The notes beneath the pieces were generated by a model, which was not told where the DNA came from, made no database searches, and saw only the letters and a program-made list of their open reading frames with translations. Of a stretch of DNA of 64,000 nt, positions 11,814 through 22,173 are shown piece by piece. The position numbers were made by a program, and so were the translations under genes. The stretch covers positions 10,823,175 to 10,887,174 of the forward strand of contig JBANSL010000018.1 of assembly GCA_037127255.1 (NCBI GenBank), given 5' to 3'. Source of the DNA: Persicaria tinctoria (lineage: Eukaryota; Streptophyta; Magnoliopsida; Caryophyllales; Polygonaceae). Position 1 is the stretch's first letter. Every line of letters starts with the position of its first letter.

Positions 11814-12351
11814 GTGCAATGCCAAGCACAATTGAAAAGCAAATCTGCACAAGGAAACGAAATCTATTGGCACCAGCAGTGCAACGTACTCCACCTTGCT
11901 TTGTTCATATTTCAATCTACCCATTGGAAATCAACGGAAAAGTTCAACCAATCACATTCCGGGGTGAATTGGTCGGCGGCGACGATTGGCGCTGTCATGG
12001 GTCCGCCGATCTCCTCCGGGGCGATCTTGAGCTTCATCAAATCCCATTGGAAAGTTAATCCCCCGAAACTTTACATCAAGCCGTCTGGTATTCTGGTGTT
12101 TAGGTTCGAGAGCGAGGAGGACCGACAATGGGTGCTGGAACATGGTCCATTGGTTCCTCCCCGTTGCTATTGAAGTCGTGGGTCATGGGCGAGGCCATGG
12201 ACTGGAGTTTCTTTAACTCTATCCCTGACTGGACACGACTGTTGGATATTCCTCCTATCTTTTGTACGAATGCTATGCTAAGCAAGATTGGTAGCGGTAT
12301 TGGTTTTCCACTTTGCATCGATGAGTTTACTTCGAGCCAAGAGATGCTTTC
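11814..12351 (+). pseudogene. DUF4283 domain protein, 5' part, split by a retrotransposon
   Basis: The translation passes from HWKVNPPKLYIKPSGILVFR through RQWVLEHGP. After a frame change near 12150 it continues SIGSSPLLLKSWVMGEAMDW, IGSGIGFPLCIDEF and so on. This is the DUF4283 pattern found in plant LINE ORF1-type and related nucleic-acid-binding proteins. The reading frame stops at the retrotransposon insertion and resumes at 22174. The frame break looks like loss of one copy of a short repeated word. No reverse transcriptase follows downstream of 23078, so this is either a 3'-truncated LINE ORF1 or a stand-alone DUF4283 gene. The true start is uncertain. Confidence 0.65.
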
Positions 12352-14291
12352 TGTTGGTAGGAGGAAATCGAGTATGCAAATAAAATATAAAGTAAAGTAC
12401 AGCAAACCAGATTCCGTCCCTTGCAAATAATTACAAGACCTCCTCCTGATGTAGCAGCGGGAAGTCAGGATCGATCCACGAGGAAGCGTGTCAGCGGATC
12501 CTAAGCAGCGGAGAAATCTCACGGACGTCGACTACAGGGGTCCTCGATCTCGATTAGGGTTAGTCGACAGAAGATCGGGCCAGTCGAGCAGAGCGTAGCA
12601 GCAAGCACAGGGTCTTGTCGATCTCGACTAGGGCTTACTCGAGATCGAGTAGGCTTCGTCGACGTCGAGTTGGGCTTTGTCGAGTACCTGTACACAGAAG
12701 CTACAGCGATGCTAGATCGAGAATCAGTACTCGATATCGACGAGTACTATTCGATATCGAGGAGACAGAAACTAAAGCGAAACGAAAGAATGTAAAAACA
12801 ATTGCTTTGGGATTTCGAACTAAACTGTATTTAAATGACTTCCAAGGTTGGGGTTTGCAACAACGATAACCAAGCATGCATAAGGCAGAACCAAACAGAT
12901 AATCATGTAAATCGCATTAAAGGACAAGCTTTCGCCTTTTCCAACAATTAGACAACTCTTTCAAGAAACCCTAATTGTCTCTACTGATTTTATGTTTACA
13001 ATCCAAGTTGTTATCATGGATCTCCATTAGATGGGTAATAAACACATAAACAAGTAGGAGATGCTCAAAACATGATAAAGGTCGGATCTTTACCTCAATT
13101 ATGCATGGCTATCGTCTGGCTCGCCCCAACCCTAGAAGTGGGTTGACTACTCGCGCTTCATCGCAAACTCAGACATTGATTGATGAAAGGAAACTAATTG
13201 CATTAAAATAAACCAAAGTTTACAACCGCTTGAAGCCAATTCCGCTCTCGCTTCACAACTCCAATCGGCCGCTCACTCTCTCTCTCTACTTCTCCTACTT
13301 ACTTCTCTCCCCCCTTTGAATGAATAAAACTGAGCCCCTAAGGCTTTATTTATAGCCTTCTATACCTTGCTATTCAAGGATAGAATATCTATATCTATAT
13401 CAAAAACTATATCTAAGACTTTAAAGATAAATAAAAGACATAACATAATTAAATCTATAAAAGGAAATTATATCTAAAGTGTCTTCAAGTGGATAGATCT
13501 TTCTCTTCAATGATGTGTCTTGATGAATTCGGATAGAATTGGCAAATCTTCGGGCTCAAGTAATCACACACCGAGTAGAATTCGTCAAACCGAGTAACGC
13601 GGCTTCAGGAACCGTCGTCGATCTCGAGTAGAGCCTACTCGATCTCGACTAGGAAAGTTGGTCGACTGGGCGTGGCTTGTCATCTCGGCTAACTGGTGAT
13701 CGACAAGCTCGGACAAGGCTCACAGAGTTGGTCGATCTCGAGGACCCCTTGTCGATGTCGAGTTGGGTGGTTCGTCGACTAGGTCTTCTCGGGTGGCTCT
13801 GCTCGACAGGTTTGGATCTGGGCTCCGGGCTCGTCGATCTCGACCAACTCTCGTCGAGGTCGAGCAGGGTGTGGTCGAGGATGGCTTTCTGGTGATGTCG
13901 AGGACTCCTCCTCGGAATGGACTCGGACAGACGCGGTGCTGGTCCTCGATCTCGACAAGGCTTCCTCGAGATCGAGTAAGGTGTCTCGACGTCTCCGTCC
14001 TCGGCTTCTCGACATAGGCTCTTCGATCCTGGCAGGTGTCTAGGCATGGCTCGTCGAGATCGACTAGGGTTAGTCGATGTCGAGTAGCTTTGATCTCCGG
14101 TTCTTGCTTCTTGGTTTTCTCCCGAAATGGTTCCATATTCTGCAATATTAAATAGAAATTTATGTAGACCTCCATTTCTGACAAATAAGCATATACTACA
14201 TAAATCGACATAGTCCCAACCCGAAATATGCAAAATGTAAAGAATATGGAACTAAAATATATATAAAAACATGGCTACTTTGGAGACATCA
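12352..14291 (-). repeat. 3' LTR of the Athila-like element
   Basis: 1940 bases, co-linear with 20234-22173 without net indels. It contains dense TCGA-centred words at 12530-12780 and 13610-14090. Long Ser/Arg-rich or acidic open frames on both strands (for example 13649-14233 minus) come from these words and are not genes. Confidence 0.9.
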
Positions 14292-14310
14292 AATCACCCC
14301 ATACTTAGAC
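14292..14310 (-). other. Polypurine tract region of the Athila-like element
   Basis: Immediately inside the 3' LTR, the minus strand reads AGTATGGGGTGATT before the LTR. It is purine-rich with a GGGG core, in the position where plus-strand DNA priming occurs. A similar TATGGGGTGG word at about 16735 may be a spare copy. Confidence 0.55.
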
Positions 14311-15337
14311 TTGCTTGTCCTCAAGCAATAACCAAACAATAACCAAGACCTACAACACATCCTTCAAGTCTTCGCCTTTGTCAAAAGCAACATCTTAAGT
14401 AGTAGCAATGTAAGACAAGTGAATTTAACGTCATCACACATATATGAGCGATCCATAGGCATAAGCAGTATAAATCCAACCTCACAGGGATAATGTGTTT
14501 ACACTCAGCTCTCACTGTGTTTAGGCTATGAAGATCAACTCTCAACTCAATTCCATATACAATCTCATAAACATTGCAATTTAAATATGAATCTACTTCG
14601 CAACCAATTATGAAAATGCAACAAAAATTATCAGAAGGACTTCGCTCAATAGAAGTCTTCAAAGAAGATTCCATTCGACGGGGTTGTAATGGGGCTTGGT
14701 GAGAAATAATAAGGTATGGAATTATTTGGCCATGTGGTGCTAAATAAAATTCGGGAATCAAGACTCCTAAATCTTCCAACACAACCAAACCATAACTTCC
14801 CAATCATATGCATCAACCAAACTCTCCAATTTGTCTCAACGGAGTATATAACCTTTCAAACTTTCTGAATCTCTCCAAAATATGTATCTTGCAAAATAAG
14901 AATAAAGAAATAAGGTAAATTTGGCTCATGCACTTTATTCACAAACATATGTACTTTTTCTTCTTCTCTTTTTTTCTTTTTTTTTTCGGATTTTTTTTTT
15001 CGAAAATAAAAACTAAACAATATTAACAGTGCATTTATAATGTGAGCCGAAAATCCTTTTACATAATATGCATAGCAAGATAAAAGTGTAAAACCAACCC
15101 ATATCTCAATAATTTCAACAATCCTTCCTACTTGAAATGCAACATAAGCTCATTCTTTCCACAAATCATCATTCCTAAGTCTTAATTTCCAAATGGGGGT
15201 CAGACTCAATTTGGCTAAGGATAATTTTTATGGAGTTTACAATAGAAGTCTCAGGCTAATGTTCTGGCTTCAAGCAGGGAAAATGCAGGTAGGTAAAGAG
15301 AGGATAAAATTGGCTTAAAAGGTGCCTCCATCATTTA
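14311..15337. other. Non-coding 3' interior of the Athila-like element
   Basis: AT-rich interior sequence without coding signal, between the 3' LTR and the nested Mutator-type element. In autonomous Athila elements the corresponding half contains further pol or env-like sequence. None is recognised here. Confidence 0.5.
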
Positions 15338-15347
15338 ATTCTTATTA

Positions 15348-16175
15348 GGCCAAAATACCAAATTGGTATTTAAAACTGGCAATGTTGGACAAATTGGTAT
15401 TTAAAAAAACTCCGGCGCCAAATTGGTATTTAAAAGTGCACCGATGGACAAATTGGTATTTTTTTGTAGCCGGAAATTCGGTTTGGCCGGTTTTCATGCA
15501 CCAAACCCTTTTTTTATTTAGTTTTGCCGGTTTTCAACCCTTTTTTAATTTAATTTAGTCGGTTTTCATGCACTGAACCCTTTTTATTTATTTATTTCAC
15601 ACATATAACTCTCCTAGTTCAACAATATAACCGCAAATATAAAATTGAATAGTGGATTTACCATCAGTGTTTAATGATGGTAAATCCACTGTGGATTTAC
15701 CACCGCCACGACCCCAGCCAGACCCGACACCGGACGCAAGAGCTTCAACTCAAATTAGGACCGCCAAGAACAACTAGAAACACCGTCGAGAACCACCTTC
15801 GCAAGGAGCGCACCTGCAATCTCTTTCGGGAGATAATCAAGACCCTTTTGGGATTTGTCACTAACCATTTCGGGATTTTTATATATGTGCGGTTATATTG
15901 TTGAATTAGGGGAGTTATATGTGTGAAATAAATAAATAAAAAGGGTTCAGTGCATGAAAACCGGCCAAATTAAATTAAAAAAGGGTTGAAAACCGGTCAA
16001 ACTAAATAAAAAAAAGGTTTGGTGCATGAAAACCGGCCAAACCGAATTTCCGGCTACAAAAAAATACCAATTTGTCCATCGGTGCACTTTTAAATACCAA
16101 TTTGGCGCCGGAGTTTTTTTAAATACCAATTTGTCCAACATTGCCAGTTTTAAATACCAATTTGGTATTTTGGCC
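15348..16175. mobile_element. Mutator-type element with ~300-bp terminal inverted repeats
   Basis: Left arm about 15348-15650, right arm about 15865-16175, near-perfect inverted copies starting GGCCAAAATACCAAATTGG. Both arms are built of repeated AAATACCAATTTG words. A perfect 10-bp target duplication ATTCTTATTA flanks the element (15338-15347, 16176-16185), the size class of Mutator-like elements. The ~215-bp centre contains a 16-bp-arm hairpin (15651-15690) and a fragment related to the retroposon at 10540-10740 (CCACGACCCCAGCCAGACCC). It is therefore a non-autonomous element that has picked up other sequence. Confidence 0.85.
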
Positions 16176-16556
16176 ATTCTTATTAACATAAACATATAAA
16201 TGCATTGGCTTTGAATAACTATCACAACATTTAAAGATGCATAGGAAGAGTAAATACACTCAAGAAAGCAGAGGGATTTTTAATGTTCTCCCTATAAGGC
16301 CAAAATTCTCACTAGGACAATTTTTTGTTGGATTTTAACCTTTAGCTTAGGATCATATGTGCTCAATTTCATCACAAGTTCACAATCCACATAAAAACAA
16401 TTTCGAGGACTTAGGCTAAACCTTCCAAACACCCCATAGGATTTATATGATCAAGTCAGTCATTATTTATCATCATGGGACATCTAAGTTAGGGTATAAA
16501 AACTAAAATAATGCAAAAATTTAAACATGCATATTTTTTTTTTTCGACATTTTCTA

Positions 16557-16558
16557 TA

Positions 16559-16589
<31 letters not shown>

Positions 16590-16591
16590 TT
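16557..16591. repeat. (ATT)n microsatellite
   Basis: About nine tandem TTA/ATT trinucleotides inside the non-coding interior of the Athila-like element. Confidence 0.85.
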
Positions 16592-16837
16592 TATGCAAAA
16601 ATCAAGACTAAAGTATGACAAAAGACTAAAATGCATAAAATTTAAACATGAATGCATAACATAAAAATTAAAATTTCACCATGTAAAACCAAAAGCAAGA
16701 CTAACACATATGATAATGATGATGAGCCCTTCCCCCACCCCATACTTAAAATATACAGTGTCCCCACTGTATAAAATCAAATAAAAACAAGAGTAAAGGA
16801 AGGAACTCACAGGATAACACATCGAGGAGGGCGAATC

Positions 16838-17040
16838 AGTGCAGGTCGAGTAGACATCCTTGTCGATCTCGAGTACATGTTACTCGATCTCGAGTAGCTT
16901 TTCTGCGTCCAGTGGATTCTGAAGTCGAGGAGCTTCTGTTGGCTTGTCGATGTCGAGTACGTCTACTCGAGATCGAGTAACTTCTGGGCTTCTCCTCCTT
17001 GTCGTCGTCGACTTGGCCTTCGTCGATTCTGACTGTTTTT
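16838..17040. repeat. TCGA-motif cluster, non-coding interior
   Basis: About ten occurrences of words such as GTCGATCTCGAGTAC, TACTCGATCTCGAGTAG and CTACTCGAGATCGAGTAAC within 200 bases, separated by 5-20 bases of unrelated sequence. The same words fill the LTRs and the variable part of the protease ORF. Confidence 0.85.
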
Positions 17041-17262
17041 AGGGACTTCTTTTATTCCACTTTTCACAATCCTTATATGCTTGCCGACCTAAAAGTGTTA
17101 GATTGCACAAGAAACAAGACTATCCACATGAAATATTCTAAAAGATGTAAAACCAAAAACAAAAAACCAAAACCAAAAAGTTCAAAAGGTCCCAAAAATT
17201 CATAAAGCTCTATATACATGCTCTAGATTTTAGAGTCGCTAGGCCGACTTCTCCGTTTGCGC

Positions 17263-18798
17263 TCAAGGACCATTATTGTGAGGCCTGCTCATGCTTGGCC
17301 CTTCTCCTGGATCATCTAGGTCCTGATGGTAGTATGCAAGCTCAGCTGATAGGTGGTTGCTTGCATCATCTCTCTTCTCTTTCTTTCTCTTCCTTCCAGC
17401 CCTTAGCTTTTGCAGATTTTCTTGCCACGAGGCCTTACCTTCCCTTAAATTATTGAAAAATTTCTTTATGGACTGAGGGGGAGTAGAATTCATACCTGAA
17501 CTTACCTTTTCGGACTCAAAACAGGAAACTTTGGGCTTGGGGCTAGTCGAGATCGAGTACTTCTGGTCGACCTCGAGTACAGGGACCCCATACTTAGGTT
17601 CTTGGCAAGTCAGTGGCTCATCAGTGTTTGTCGACCTCGACAAGGTCTTGTCGAGATCGAGTAGGTGGCTAGTCGAGATCGAGGAGCAGTCGTCGACCTC
17701 GAGTACAGTTCTGGCGCTTTCCTCCGTTGTTTGCTGGGTCCCGTGGTTGCCTATGCTTTTCACCTCCAGCCATGAAATTTCCTCTTTTGCAGGGCCAAAA
17801 GAGAAATCTAAAACCTCATCGCCTATGGTGAAGGTGAGCGAGCGATTCTTAACACTAATTCTGGCATCTGCAGTTGCTAAGAATGGTCTACCAAGAATAA
17901 TAGGGCTAGTAGGATCTTCAGCACAGTCTATGATAAGAAAATCTACTGGAACAAAGAATTTACCAACCTGGACGGGGACATTCTCAACTATACCTGTAGG
18001 GATGACCACTGTATTATTCGTCATGTATAGTTTGGCATCCACAGGCTCTATGCATCCTATTTTTACCTTCCGCCAGATTGATAGAGGCATGATGCTCACA
18101 CTTGCTCCTAAATCGCATAGAGAATCATATTTAAATTGTCCAAAACCCACAGTAACAGAAAACTTACCAGGGTCAGGTCTCTTTTCAAGGAAGTGGAGTA
18201 CTTTGCATTCGCCTGCGATCTCTGAGATGGATCGCTTTTTGCTCAGGATTTCCTTCAGAAATTTGACATATCCAGGCATCTCTTGCAGGGCTTCTGTAAA
18301 AAGGATAGAAACATTCAGTTCTTGCAGCATATTAACAAATCTGGTAAACCTACCTGCAGTGGGATCTTTCTGTGCTTTTGAAAGGAAAGGCAGTGGCTTT
18401 TTCTGCTTCGGAGCCAGATTAGCTGTCGGAGGTGCTGCAACGTCGTCGACCTCAGTTTTCTGTTCCTCGATCTTGACCAGGGTCTCCTCGAGATCGACTA
18501 GGGTGGTCGACCTGGAGTTGCTGGGCTGCGCAGTGGAGTCCAAGCTCAGCTTCTGGTCTGTGTCGGGCAGCTTCTTGTCGAGATCGACTAGAGTCTCCTC
18601 GAGATCGAGTAGGCTCTGCTCTGTCTCGAGTTGCTGCTCCTCCTTGCTTTGCTGTTTTCCGATCTCTGGCTCGTGTAATTGATGCCCACTCCTGAGTTTG
18701 ATAACTGCGACGTGTCCGATCTTCCCTTTAGGATTTGGTTCTGTTTGCCCAGGGAGCTGTCCGGACGGTCGTGGGATCTGTGCAGCGATTTGACCCAT
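17263..18798 (-). CDS. Athila-type aspartic protease ORF of the retrotransposon
   Basis: An open frame of 511 codons. The N-terminal MGQIAAQIPRPSG region is the linker after gag. Residues 60-115 and 360-425 are acidic or Ser-rich stretches encoded by the TCGA motif (LLDLEETLVDLDKK, SSISTS). The protease core spans about residues 205-335. It has CDLGASVSIMP at 228-238, the DLGA form of the retropepsin active site usual in Athila, and IILGRPFL near 300-307. A basic tail (RAGRKRKKEKR) then ends the ORF. No reverse transcriptase follows, which is unusual because in Athila the protease leads into RT. It is separated from gag by a frame change and one in-frame stop, so the chain is probably not made as one protein. 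Confidence 0.82.
   Translation of the reverse strand: MGQIAAQIPRPSGQLPGQTEPNPKGKIGHVAVIKLRSGHQLHEPEIGKQQSKEEQQLETEQSLLDLEETLVDLDKKLPDTDQKLSLDSTAQPSNSRSTTLVDLEETLVKIEEQKTEVDDVAAPPTANLAPKQKKPLPFLSKAQKDPTAGRFTRFVNMLQELNVSILFTEALQEMPGYVKFLKEILSKKRSISEIAGECKVLHFLEKRPDPGKFSVTVGFGQFKYDSLCDLGASVSIMPLSIWRKVKIGCIEPVDAKLYMTNNTVVIPTGIVENVPVQVGKFFVPVDFLIIDCAEDPTSPIILGRPFLATADARISVKNRSLTFTIGDEVLDFSFGPAKEEISWLEVKSIGNHGTQQTTEESARTVLEVDDCSSISTSHLLDLDKTLSRSTNTDEPLTCQEPKYGVPVLEVDQKYSISTSPKPKVSCFESEKVSSGMNSTPPQSIKKFFNNLREGKASWQENLQKLRAGRKRKKEKRDDASNHLSAELAYYHQDLDDPGEGPSMSRPHNNGP
17546..17712. repeat. TCGA-motif cluster inside protease ORF (C-terminal side)
   Basis: Repeated GTCGAGATCGAGTA and GTCGACCTCGAGTAC words. 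On the coding strand they are read in different frames, once as LLDLDK-type and elsewhere as SSISTS or SRST-type peptides. This indicates spread at the DNA level, not selection for one peptide. Confidence 0.85.
18440..18640. repeat. TCGA-motif cluster inside protease ORF (N-terminal side)
   Basis: Contains CTCCTCGAGATCGACTAGG, CTTGTCGAGATCGACTAG and CTCGAGATCGAGTAGG within 200 bases. On the coding strand they are mainly read as L(L/V)DLEE. The cluster sits in the linker ahead of the protease core, where insertions are likely tolerated. Confidence 0.85.
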
Positions 18799-18819
18799 CT
18801 GGGTCTCTATTCCCCTTTT

Positions 18820-19030
18820 TCAGATGTCCAGTTCTCCAAATTTTGTAGTGATGTTCTGGAACTGGTTATTGATGGTGCCCTGATTCCGACGCATCTCCTC
18901 AAGGATCAGCTGCAGATCATCCTTCTTTTGATCCCTTTCTGGATGTCCTGGAGCTCTGTAGGGTGGGGGGTTCCTAGGAGGACCTTGGTTCCACTGTGGT
19001 TGATAGAACCTTTGATCTCCCATGTAGCGA
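18820..19030 (-). pseudogene. gag C-terminal segment in a shifted frame
   Basis: The frame reading MGDQRFYQPQWNQGPP ... GTINNQFQNITTKFGELDI and then a stop is the expected continuation of Athila gag toward MGQIAAQIP. It is offset from the main gag frame (shift near 19030) and ends in a stop at about 18820, 20 bases before the protease ORF. Two lesions therefore separate gag from protease. Confidence 0.65.
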
Positions 19031-20150
19031 TTCGGACCCCAGCGTAGGCTGCCTCTTCATGTGTCTCTGACATTCTGACTTGCTCAGTGTGTGGGCACTC
19101 AGTAGTGGTGTGCCTCTGTGATCCGCATTCGATGCAAGGCTGATTTACAGATAGATATTTGACTTGCTTGAGGAGCTTACGATTCTGGTCTCTGTAGAAT
19201 TGCTCTCTGACATCTGGGTCGATCTCCTTTGCTGGCTCATAGAGTGGCATAGATGGTGCTGGCCTAGCGTAGGAGTTCTCCTCATAGTTTGCAGTAGACC
19301 CATATTTGTTGTCATAATTGGTGAGCTTGTCCAGCACACCCCAGACGTCAATTGGCGGCATCGTCAGATACTCATAGCGAGTATACTGGTTGATTCTATC
19401 CTTGGTGACTTGATCAAGAGAGTTGAAGAAGATCTCTTGAATGACGTAGGGTGGCTGTCCATGAGTAGGGCAAGATCGCAGCAGTTCTTTGTAGCGTTCC
19501 CAGGCCTTTGCCAGCGGTTCCCCAGGCTTCTGTTTGAAGGCGGTGATTTTCTGGCGGAGAAGTGCTGTCTTGGCAGGTGGGAAGAATTTATTCAGAAACT
19601 CTTGCTCTACTTGGGCCCATGTTGTGAGTGATCTTTGTTTCAGCCCTTCAAGCCACTTCATTGCAGGCCCAGCGAGAGACCAGCGGAAAGCCTTCATCTT
19701 GACATATTCCAAAGTTGTACCTTCAGCAAGAGTACGGCACATGTCAGAGAAATTGGTAATATGTTCAAGAGGACACTCATTAAATTTGCCATAAAAAGCA
19801 TTATTTTTAAGCTCTATCAGAAATTGAGTGCGAATTTCAAAAGAGTTTTCAGGGATAAGAATCGCCGATTCAGGCACGACGAGAGTTGGATGCATATAAT
19901 CCTCAGCAGTAGTTGGATATTGGGCAAGCTCAGCTTCTGCTTGCCTTGCGCGCTCAGCTTCTTGTTCCCTCGCTGCCCTTTCATTGGCGATAGTGGTATC
20001 CTTTGCGGCTAACTCCCTTGTAAGCCTTGCAATCAGCTGTTCTTGCGTCTCAGCAGCCGCCATGGCTCTTTGTAGTTTAGCTCTGATGTGTAGAAGGAGT
20101 TCTGGTTCGTCTAAGCCGTCAAACTCAGGTGGTTGACCAGAACGGCGCAT
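18906..20150 (-). CDS. Athila-like gag (retrotransposon capsid) ORF
   Basis: The open frame has 414 codons. Residues about 33-76 form an Ala/Glu/Arg-rich coiled coil. Residues about 150-250 are the Retrotrans_gag capsid domain, with Athila-typical KWLEGL, TTWAQVEQEFLNKFFPP, LRQKITAFKQ, LAKAWERYKELLRSCPTHG and FFNSL. Residues 339-352 form a CCHC zinc knuckle, CIECGSQRHTTTEC (C-X2-C-X4-H-X4-C), for RNA binding. Gag would assemble the cytoplasmic particle. The last ~40 residues are out of the ancestral frame. The start ATG lies just inside the primer-binding site, as expected. Confidence 0.85.
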   Translation of the reverse strand: MRRSGQPPEFDGLDEPELLLHIRAKLQRAMAAAETQEQLIARLTRELAAKDTTIANERAAREQEAERARQAEAELAQYPTTAEDYMHPTLVVPESAILIPENSFEIRTQFLIELKNNAFYGKFNECPLEHITNFSDMCRTLAEGTTLEYVKMKAFRWSLAGPAMKWLEGLKQRSLTTWAQVEQEFLNKFFPPAKTALLRQKITAFKQKPGEPLAKAWERYKELLRSCPTHGQPPYVIQEIFFNSLDQVTKDRINQYTRYEYLTMPPIDVWGVLDKLTNYDNKYGSTANYEENSYARPAPSMPLYEPAKEIDPDVREQFYRDQNRKLLKQVKYLSVNQPCIECGSQRHTTTECPHTEQVRMSETHEEAAYAGVRIATWEIKGSINHSGTKVLLGTPHPTELQDIQKGIKRRMICS

Positions 20151-20212
20151 ACACCTAAAAAGTAACTCAAAGTAGATATGAGATTCAACTATCTAAGGCG
20201 CGAATGATAGCT

Positions 20213-20230
20213 TCCCCGGCAACGGCGCCA
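20213..20230 (-). other. Primer-binding site, tRNA-Asp type
   Basis: The plus-strand TCCCCGGCAACGGCGCCA equals the 3' end of plant tRNA-Asp(GUC). On the element's own strand this is the TGGCGCCGTTGCCGGGGA primer-binding site, a few bases inside the 5' LTR. Use of tRNA-Asp is a known Athila trait. Confidence 0.85.
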
Positions 20231-20233
20231 ATT

Positions 20234-22173
20234 TGTTGGTAGGAGGAAATCGAGTATGCAAATAAAATATAAAGTAAAGTACAGCAAACCAGATTCCGTC
20301 CCTTGCAAATAATTACAAGACCTCCTCCTGATGTAGCAGCGGGAAGTCAGGATCGATCCACGAGGAAGCGTGTCAGCGGATCCTAGGCAGCGGAGAAATC
20401 TCACGGACGTCGACTACAGGGGTCCTCGATCTCGATTAGGGTTAGTCGACAGAAGATCGGGCCAGTCGAGCAGAGCGCAGCAGCAAGCACAGGGTCTTGT
20501 CGATCTCGACTAGGGCTTACTCAAGATCGAATAGGCTTCGTCGACGTCGAGTTGGGCTTTGTCGGGTACCTGTACACAGAAGCTACAGCGATGCTAGATC
20601 GAGAATCAGTACTCGATATCGACGAGTGCTATTCGATATCGAGGAGACAGAAACTAAAACGAAACGAAAGAATGTAAAAACAATTGCTTTGGGATTTCGA
20701 ACTAAACTGTATTTAAATGACTTCCAAGGTTGGGGTTTGCAACAACGATAACCAAGCATGCATAAGGCAGAACCAAACAGATAATCATGTAAATCGCATT
20801 AAAGGACAAGCTTTCGCCTTTTCCAACAATTAGACAACTCTTTCAAGAAACCCTAATTGTCTCTACTGATTTTATGTTTACAATCCAAGTTGTTATCATG
20901 GATCTCCATTAGATGGGTAATAAACACATAAACAAGTAGGAGATGCTCAAAACATGATAAAGGTCGGATCTTTACCTCAATTATGCATGGCTATCGTCTG
21001 GCTCGCCCCAACCCTAGAAATGGGTTGACTACTCGCGCTTCATCGCAAACTCAGACATTGATTGATGAAAGGAAACTAATTGCATTAAAATAAACCAAAG
21101 TTTACAACCGCTTGAAGCCAATTCCGCTCTCGCTTCACAACTCCAATCGGTCGCTCACTCTCTCTCTCTACTTCTCCTACTTACTTCTCTCCCCCCTTTG
21201 AATGAATAAAACTGAGCCCCTAAGGCTTTATTTATAGCCTTCTATACCTTGCTATTCAAGGATAGAATATCTATATCTATATCTAAAACTATATCTAAGA
21301 CTTTAAAGATAAATAAAAGACATAACATAATTAAATCTATAAAAGGAAATTATATCTAAAGTGTCTTCAAGTGGATAGATCTTTCTCTTCAATGATGTGT
21401 CTTGATGAATTCGGATAGAATTGGCAAATCTTCGGGCTCAAGTAATCACACACCGAGTAGAATTCGTCAAACTGAGTAACGCGGCTTCAGGAACCGTCGT
21501 CGATCTCGAGTAGAGCCTACTCGATCTCGACTAGGAAAGTTGGTCGACTGGGCGTGGCTTGTCATCTCGGCTAACTGGTGATCGACAAGCTCGGACAAGG
21601 CTCACAGAGTTGGTCGATCTCGAGGACCCCTTGTCGATGTCGAGTTGGGTGGTTCGTCGACTAGGTCTTCTCGGGTGGCTCTGCTCGACAGGTTTGGATC
21701 TGGGCTCCGGGCTCGTCGATCTCGACCAACTCTCGTCGAGGTCGAGCAGGGTGTGGTCGAGGATGGCTTTCTGGTGATGTCGAGGACTCCTCCTCGGCAT
21801 GGACTCGGACAGACGCGGTGCTGGTCCTCGATCTCGACAAGGCTTCCTCGAGATCGAGTGAGGTGTCTCAGTGTCTCCGTCCTCGGCTTCTCGACATAGG
21901 CTCTTCGATCCTGGCAGGTGTCTAGGCATGGCTCGTCGAGATCGACTAGGGTTAGTCGATGTCGAGTAGCTTTGATCTCCGGTTCTTGCTTCTTGGTTTT
22001 CTCCCGAAATGGTTCCATATTCTGCAATATTAAATAGAAATTTATGTAGACCTCCATTTCTGACAAATAAGCATATACTACATAAATCGACATATTCTCA
22101 ACCCGAAATATGCAAAATGTAAAGAATATGGAACTAAAATATATATAAAAACATGGCTACTTTGGAGACATCA
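20234..22173 (-). repeat. 5' LTR of the Athila-like element
   Basis: Second 1940-base LTR. The differences from 12352-14291 are scattered single bases, mostly C-to-T or G-to-A and several in CpG within the TCGA words, as expected after cytosine methylation. Confidence 0.9.

Larger units (their letters stand above)
12352..22173 (-). mobile_element. Athila-like Ty3/gypsy retrotransposon, gag-protease only
   Basis: Complete element of 9822 bp on the minus strand. Two 1940-bp LTRs (12352-14291 and 20234-22173) begin TGTTGG and end CA, and the target duplication is CTTTC (12347-12351 and 22174-22178). The primer-binding site matches the 3' end of tRNA-Asp, as in Athila elements. Gag and an Athila-type aspartic protease are recognisable. 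Reverse transcriptase, RNase H and integrase are absent, so it would need proteins from a partner. I count about 18 LTR differences by eye (about 1%), mostly transitions, which means a recent insertion. A Mutator-type element sits in the 3' non-coding part. Confidence 0.9.

Noticed and set aside
13649..14233. Long Ser/Arg-rich open frames on both strands in the LTRs (also 21531-22093 and 13677-13895)
   Set aside because: They arise from the TCGA words, which avoid stop codons in several frames. They are identical in both LTRs and show no domain.
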